Shown: positions 14,834 to 18,808 of the stretch, piece by piece
How the letters are laid out: each line of letters starts with the position of its first letter
How positions within the stretch are numbered: the stretch's first letter is position 1
DNA from: JAJZEO01 sp964350315
GTDB lineage: Bacteria > Chlamydiota > Chlamydiia > Chlamydiales > 2-12-FULL-49-11
NCBI GenBank assembly: GCA_964350315.1
Contig: CAYGJD010000019.1
Location: 1-18,808 of the forward strand
DNA: 18,808 bases
Reading direction: 5' to 3'
The notes under the pieces: generated by a model
Database searches by the model: none
Told to the model about the DNA's origin: nothing
Seen by the model: the letters and a program-made list of their open reading frames with translations, nothing else
Made by a program: the position numbers and the translations under genes

Positions 14834-15150
14834 TTCATAATCCATTTCTTTAAGTCATTGAGAAAATCAGACGGCACTTCTACATCGACTTTTCCTTCAA
14901 CCCAGCTAGTTAACGCTATGATAGTGTTCTCTATATCGTTCTCAATTTTGCCGTGAGTTTTAGGATGAGGATCAAAAAGGGCGTGTTGGATAATTGATTT
15001 AGATTTTTCTGCATCTTTAAGAAAGTGGATAAGACGTTTGGCTGAAGCATAACTTAAATTTTCGAAAAATTCTTTGTGGAGAGAAAAAAATTCATGGAGA
15101 ACATGTGATCTATCTGCAGTTTCAGGATTGAATTGGATTTTTTTCTTCAT
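14830..15150 (-). CDS. Small hypothetical protein (106 residues)
   Basis: A 106-codon ORF starting MKKKIQFNP and rich in His, Lys and Glu, with no signal peptide or membrane helix. It looks helical and soluble, and I recognise no family. Its start lies 29 nt inside the 3' end of the pgpH-like gene on the same strand, which suggests translational coupling. Its stop overlaps the stop of convergent ptsI by 4 nt. GGAG is 13 nt upstream of the ATG, further than usual. The tight packing and good helical pattern make it likely real. Confidence 0.65.
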   Translation of the reverse strand: MKKKIQFNPETADRSHVLHEFFSLHKEFFENLSYASAKRLIHFLKDAEKSKSIIQHALFDPHPKTHGKIENDIENTIIALTSWVEGKVDVEVPSDFLNDLKKWIMN

Positions 15151-17287
15151 GATTTTTTTTGAACTCCGGATATTTAACTCGAAGATGGTTTGTCGCTTTA
15201 ATCATTTCAACAAGTTTTTCTTTGATGGTAAATAATTCTCTAAATGTCAGTGGGCAACTATCAAATTGTCCATCGTTAATTTTTTCAGAGATAATGTTTT
15301 CAACAAGGCCTCGAATAGCTTCTTCGGAATTATCTTCAAGTGATCGAGAGGCTGCTTCAGAAGAGTCAGCTAACATGATAATTGCACTTTCTTTTGTTTG
15401 AGGCTTTGGTCCCGGATATCTGAAAGCATTTTCATCAACATCTGCTTCATTTCCACCCATTTCTTCAATTTGTTTTACATAAAAATATCTGATAAGAGTT
15501 GTGCCATGGTGTTGTTGAATGACGTCTATGAAAGGCTGAGGGAGTTTGTTTTGTTTTGCTAGGGCAACTCCATCTTGAACGTGCGATTTGATAATATAAG
15601 CTGACTCTGTTGGAGTTAGCAGTTGATGGATATTGAAGGGTTTTCCGCCACTAAGCTTCTGATTTTCTGTGTAGTAGTGTGGGGTGTTAAGTTTTCCTAC
15701 ATCGTGGTAAAGAGTTGTGATTCTACAAAAGAGACCGTTGGCACCAATAGAATTCGCGACATATTCAGCAATATGACCGATAGATAGAGAGTGTTGATAT
15801 GTGCCTGGTGCTTCTATTGCTAATCTTTTTAGGAGTTCGTTTGTTGGATCCATGTACTCCATCAATGTCATATCAGTCATCACATTAAATAGAGACTCCA
15901 GAATTGGCATTAAGCCAATGAGAAGAATAGCTATGATCATAAAGTTGATTAATGTGGCTGCAAGATCTACTAACATAAGGGAGGTGAAAATGGTATTGAA
16001 AGAAAGATTGTAGGCAAAAACGACAAAAGCAGAGGCAGTCCATATTTTTGTACATACTACAAAGACTTCTTTTCGTTTTTTCATGTTTTTTGCAGTTACA
16101 ACAGATGTAATCCCAGTCACCAAATTCATGAAAAGAAAAAGACTATGTTCAAAAGCAAGAGTTATTCCCATCATGATTGTAAGAGAAAAGGTCGTGAATA
16201 GAGAAATTTCTTCGTTAAGAAGGATGCAAAGAAAAATAGAGGCAAGGGGAACTATAATTGGGTAACGTACATATTCAATCCATTGAGAGGTTGTGTGCAG
16301 AAGAAGCAGTTCAGTCACTTTTGCAAAAAGTAGTACGATAATAATTATTGTTAAAAAGAGGAGAAGTTGTCTGACGGACTTGATGAATTTTGGTTGCCTC
16401 ATAGAAAAATAAAATCCACCAGTGAACACAATAAGTGAAGAATAAACAAGAGAGCCAATGATTGTGTGGATATTCCATAAATTTCTCGAATCTCTAAGAG
16501 AGCTTTGCATCGCGGTTAACATCGCCACATGCCTTGAAGTTACTTTCTCGCCTTGGTCGATGATTCGGTTTCCAGCTTTTACTTGCGTGAACTTTTCTGG
16601 AATTTCGTTTTGTACAGCTTGCTTAAAAATTCGGCTAGCATCGACATCGTGATAGACTTTCCACCTTGAACCTTTAAAATAATCAATAATAAATTGTACT
16701 GATTGAGAAGGAAATCCATACCGACCTACAATTTTCTGGCGAATCTGCACCCAAAAGCTTTCTGGTAAAGTGTTTAATCGATCTCCCTCTAGATTTGTTG
16801 TCACATAGTAATCTGCTGTTGATTGTTTCAGCTCTTCTCGTTTTTTTAGAGTCCGACTATCAGTGATTTTTGCCTCCTGCAGAGTTTCACAGGTGGCATC
16901 AAGTGCATTATACATTTCTTCAAAAGTAGCATTTACTTGCTTTCGCCAATTCGGGTGGTGGATGAGGTAATTTTCAAATGTTTTTCTAACTCGTTTTATT
17001 TCAGGGTCACTGAGGCGGTAAATACGACCAACGTCTCTAAGGGCCTCTTGACGAAGCACTAAAGTGGCATCAGGGTCAGGAAATTGAAAATCTACTTGAG
17101 CGACAACATACCCTTTTGCCAAACTGTCAACTTCAAGAAATTCCATACGAACATCTCGAAAGTGAATAAAAGCTGCAATAATTAGGGTTAGGCAAAGCGC
17201 AATAGAAAGGCGTGTTCCTAGCCTTTCTTTGTCCTTGAGATCACGTGATCTCTTAGCAGTTCTTTTATTTTTTTGTCCGCTTGCCAT
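15122..17287 (-). CDS. pgpH: 7TM-HD cyclic-di-AMP phosphodiesterase, PgpH/YqfF type
   Basis: 721 residues, close to the length of Listeria PgpH. The layout is one N-terminal membrane segment (about 26-42), a large extracytoplasmic 7TM-7TMR-HDED-like sensor region (45-270), about seven membrane helices (272-462), and a cytoplasmic HD domain. HD-domain motifs are EAPGTYQHSLSIGHIAE (492-508), LYHDVGKL with metal ligands H528/D529, KSHVQDG (H569), QQHHGT (H593/H594) and MLADSSEAASRSL (D641). The family degrades c-di-AMP to pApA, and chlamydiae are known to make c-di-AMP with DacA. It is divergent from dnaX, with 74 nt between the starts, and its 3' end overlaps the small hypothetical gene. Confidence 0.92.
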   Translation of the reverse strand: MASGQKNKRTAKRSRDLKDKERLGTRLSIALCLTLIIAAFIHFRDVRMEFLEVDSLAKGYVVAQVDFQFPDPDATLVLRQEALRDVGRIYRLSDPEIKRVRKTFENYLIHHPNWRKQVNATFEEMYNALDATCETLQEAKITDSRTLKKREELKQSTADYYVTTNLEGDRLNTLPESFWVQIRQKIVGRYGFPSQSVQFIIDYFKGSRWKVYHDVDASRIFKQAVQNEIPEKFTQVKAGNRIIDQGEKVTSRHVAMLTAMQSSLRDSRNLWNIHTIIGSLVYSSLIVFTGGFYFSMRQPKFIKSVRQLLLFLTIIIIVLLFAKVTELLLLHTTSQWIEYVRYPIIVPLASIFLCILLNEEISLFTTFSLTIMMGITLAFEHSLFLFMNLVTGITSVVTAKNMKKRKEVFVVCTKIWTASAFVVFAYNLSFNTIFTSLMLVDLAATLINFMIIAILLIGLMPILESLFNVMTDMTLMEYMDPTNELLKRLAIEAPGTYQHSLSIGHIAEYVANSIGANGLFCRITTLYHDVGKLNTPHYYTENQKLSGGKPFNIHQLLTPTESAYIIKSHVQDGVALAKQNKLPQPFIDVIQQHHGTTLIRYFYVKQIEEMGGNEADVDENAFRYPGPKPQTKESAIIMLADSSEAASRSLEDNSEEAIRGLVENIISEKINDGQFDSCPLTFRELFTIKEKLVEMIKATNHLRVKYPEFKKNHEEKNPIQS

Positions 17288-17306
17288 GATTTTTCGTCTT
17301 TCCTTC

Positions 17307-17334
17307 TTGATACATGAATATCATTTAATATAGA
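17307..17334 (+). promoter_or_regulatory. Putative promoter of dnaX
   Basis: TTGATA (17307-17312, 5 of 6 to consensus) and TATAGA (17329-17334, 4 of 6) are 16 nt apart in the short divergent space between pgpH and dnaX. The predicted start near 17341 leaves a leader of about 20 nt before the ATG at 17362. Confidence 0.4.
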
Positions 17335-17361
17335 ATACGCAATTTGGGTGATATAGTGCAA

Positions 17362-18808
17362 ATGATCGATTACAAAGCTATTGCAAGACGGTTTAGACCT
17401 CAGTTATTTTCTGAAGTTACAGGTCAAGATGTCATTGTAAAGACCTTAATTAATGCGATTAAGATGAATAAAGTTTCCCATGCATACCTTTTTTGCGGTA
17501 TCAGGGGAACGGGGAAAACAACCCTTGCAAGACTTTTTGCAAAATCATTGAATTGTCAAAAACGAACCGAAACATGTGAGCCATGCAATGAGTGTAACTC
17601 ATGCAGGGAAATTGCTTCTGGGCAATCCTTGGAAGTAATTGAGATTGATGGCGCTTCCAATCGAGGCATTGATGATATTCGTAATATTAATGATACCTTA
17701 GGATATGCCTCAACTTCAGGGTATTATAAGATTTTCATTATCGATGAAGTACACATGTTGACAAAAGAAGCGTTTAACGCGCTATTGAAGTCACTTGAAG
17801 AACCACCCAAACGCGTAAAGTTCTTTTTTGCAACAACTGAACCACAAAAAGTTTTGCCAACGATCGTCTCACGTTGTCAACGGTTTGATTTAAGACGAAT
17901 CGAAAGAGCTGAAATCATTAAAAAACTTAGATCTATCGCAAAAGAACTAGAAGTAGAAGTTACAGACGATGCTTTTGCGTTGATTTCGAGACTAAGTGAG
18001 GGATCCTTAAGAGATAGTGAATCTCTTTTTGATCAATTAATTTCACTTGGAACATTCCCAATATCTGCAACTCTCATTGAAGAGAGCTTAGGATTTGCCA
18101 CAAGATCAGAACTTTTTGAGTTTGATGAGGCTTATGAATCTGGCGATATGACTTTTGCGTTTGATCTTGCAAAAAGACTCTTTACTTCAGGAAGAGACTT
18201 TTTCTTTTTCATTGAAAATCTTCTAGAACATTATAGAAATATAGCATTGATTAATTTTCAGAAACTTTCGATCAATGCCGAGCATTTTACAGAAGAAGAG
18301 ACACAAGGGTATGAAAAGGCAATAAAAATATATGAATGTGAAAAATTGCTCTATGTTATTGACTACCTAGCAGATTTACTCGCTGCAAAAAATCGACTTT
18401 CATTTAAAAAAGTCCATCTTGAAATGACACTACTGCATATTCTTCAATCAAAGAATCGCGTTTCAATCGATCAAATTGTATTAAAACTCGCAGATTTAGA
18501 AGAGCAATTTTCTAACGGGGCACCACCGCAAAAAGAGACTCAAGAATCAGTAGTGCAGAGTGTTCGCGTTGAAAAGATAAAGCAAACTGTACAATCATCG
18601 AATGAAGTCCAAGTAAATACACAACAGCAAGTAATTCACCAAACGGTAGTTCAAAATCCTCCTGTTGAGGGGAAAAAGGCTCCAGAAACAGTGGCGCAAA
18701 ACCTTCCTGTTGAAGAGAGGGTGATTCAGCAAGCGGTAGTTCAAAACGTCACGGTCCAAGAGAAAGAGACGCAAGAAGTTTTAGCTCAAAGTGTGTCTGT
18801 CCAAGAGA
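17362..18808 (+). CDS. dnaX: DNA polymerase III subunit gamma/tau (3' end beyond window)
   Basis: 482 codons are visible from the ATG at 17362 (a GTG six bases upstream is possible; the ribosome binding site is weak). The AAA+ clamp-loader motor is complete: Walker A GIRGTGKTT (46-54), a zinc-binding Cys cluster (C65, C72, C75, C78, C81), GASNRGIDDIR (97-107), Walker B with the DEVH motif (128-131), SRC arginine finger (170-172), and sensor-2 SEGSLRDSESLFDQ (212-225). It loads the beta clamp on DNA and organises the replisome. The tail from about residue 391 is low-complexity Gln/Val/Glu with 15-residue repeats and is still open at the window end. Chlamydia carries two dnaX paralogues, one near ptsI; this matches that one by position. 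Confidence 0.93.
   Translation, partial: MIDYKAIARRFRPQLFSEVTGQDVIVKTLINAIKMNKVSHAYLFCGIRGTGKTTLARLFAKSLNCQKRTETCEPCNECNSCREIASGQSLEVIEIDGASNRGIDDIRNINDTLGYASTSGYYKIFIIDEVHMLTKEAFNALLKSLEEPPKRVKFFFATTEPQKVLPTIVSRCQRFDLRRIERAEIIKKLRSIAKELEVEVTDDAFALISRLSEGSLRDSESLFDQLISLGTFPISATLIEESLGFATRSELFEFDEAYESGDMTFAFDLAKRLFTSGRDFFFFIENLLEHYRNIALINFQKLSINAEHFTEEETQGYEKAIKIYECEKLLYVIDYLADLLAAKNRLSFKKVHLEMTLLHILQSKNRVSIDQIVLKLADLEEQFSNGAPPQKETQESVVQSVRVEKIKQTVQSSNEVQVNTQQQVIHQTVVQNPPVEGKKAPETVAQNLPVEERVIQQAVVQNVTVQEKETQEVLAQSVSVQE
18511..18808 (+). repeat. Degenerate 15-residue repeats in the DnaX tail
   Basis: The last visible 90 or so codons repeat a Gln/Val-rich unit of about 15 residues, for example VIHQTVVQNPPVEGK, ETVAQNLPVEER, VIQQAVVQNVTVQE and KETQEVLAQSVSVQE. 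At DNA level 18631-18660 and 18721-18750 (90 nt apart, two units) agree at 23 of 30 bases, including 13 identical in a row. The array may continue past the window. Confidence 0.7.

Noticed and set aside
1..18808. CRISPR arrays, insertion sequences, phage genes, rRNA
   Set aside because: No regularly spaced identical repeats, transposase or phage motifs, or rRNA-like sequence were seen on either strand.

Overview
The window looks like a chromosomal segment of a member of the Chlamydiae, probably an amoeba-associated ('environmental') lineage rather than Chlamydia itself. This rests on gene content and order: a YycJ-type hydrolase near ftsK, and a comEC ... ptsI ... dnaX cluster, both of which I recall as neighbours in Chlamydia genomes. 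ComEC also lacks its usual C-terminal domain, an HPr kinase/EI pair is present, and the base composition is AT-rich. Organism assignment is inference; no rRNA gene is present.

Layout. 1-2028 (minus): an operon of a UDP-glucuronate decarboxylase-like sugar-nucleotide enzyme with an apparent signal peptide, an unrecognised 290-residue protein, and the first 26 codons of a further gene. 2137-2931 (plus): YycJ/WalJ metallo-beta-lactamase-fold hydrolase. 2963-5510 (minus): two accessory genes, a Cdc123/D123 ATP-grasp protein (in eukaryotes an eIF2 assembly factor) and a protein with TraB/Tiki/ChaN-like motifs. They are separated by a terminator. 5511-5793: a non-coding spacer with an AT-rich promoter, a 13-nt direct repeat, and degenerate tandem copies of the ftsK 3' end. 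5794-9856 (minus): ftsK, tRNA-His and comEC. 9904-12037: an alpha/beta hydrolase (plus) converging on type II NADH dehydrogenase (minus). 12128-14833 (plus): hprK-ptsI. 14830-17287 (minus): a 7TM-HD cyclic-di-AMP phosphodiesterase (PgpH type) and a small hypothetical protein. 17362 to the window end (plus): dnaX, cut off in its repeat-rich C-terminal tail.

How the genes work together. Housekeeping functions are chromosome partition (FtsK), replication (DnaX), DNA uptake (ComEC), respiration (NDH-2), PTS-type phosphosignalling (HprK, EI; no HPr gene in the window), and c-di-AMP turnover (PgpH). The most unusual part is the two-gene insert between yycJ and ftsK. Both proteins begin with a Ser/Pro-rich, apparently disordered N-terminus, and the Cdc123-like protein resembles a eukaryotic translation-initiation assembly factor. 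That makes it a good candidate for a host-directed effector in an intracellular bacterium.
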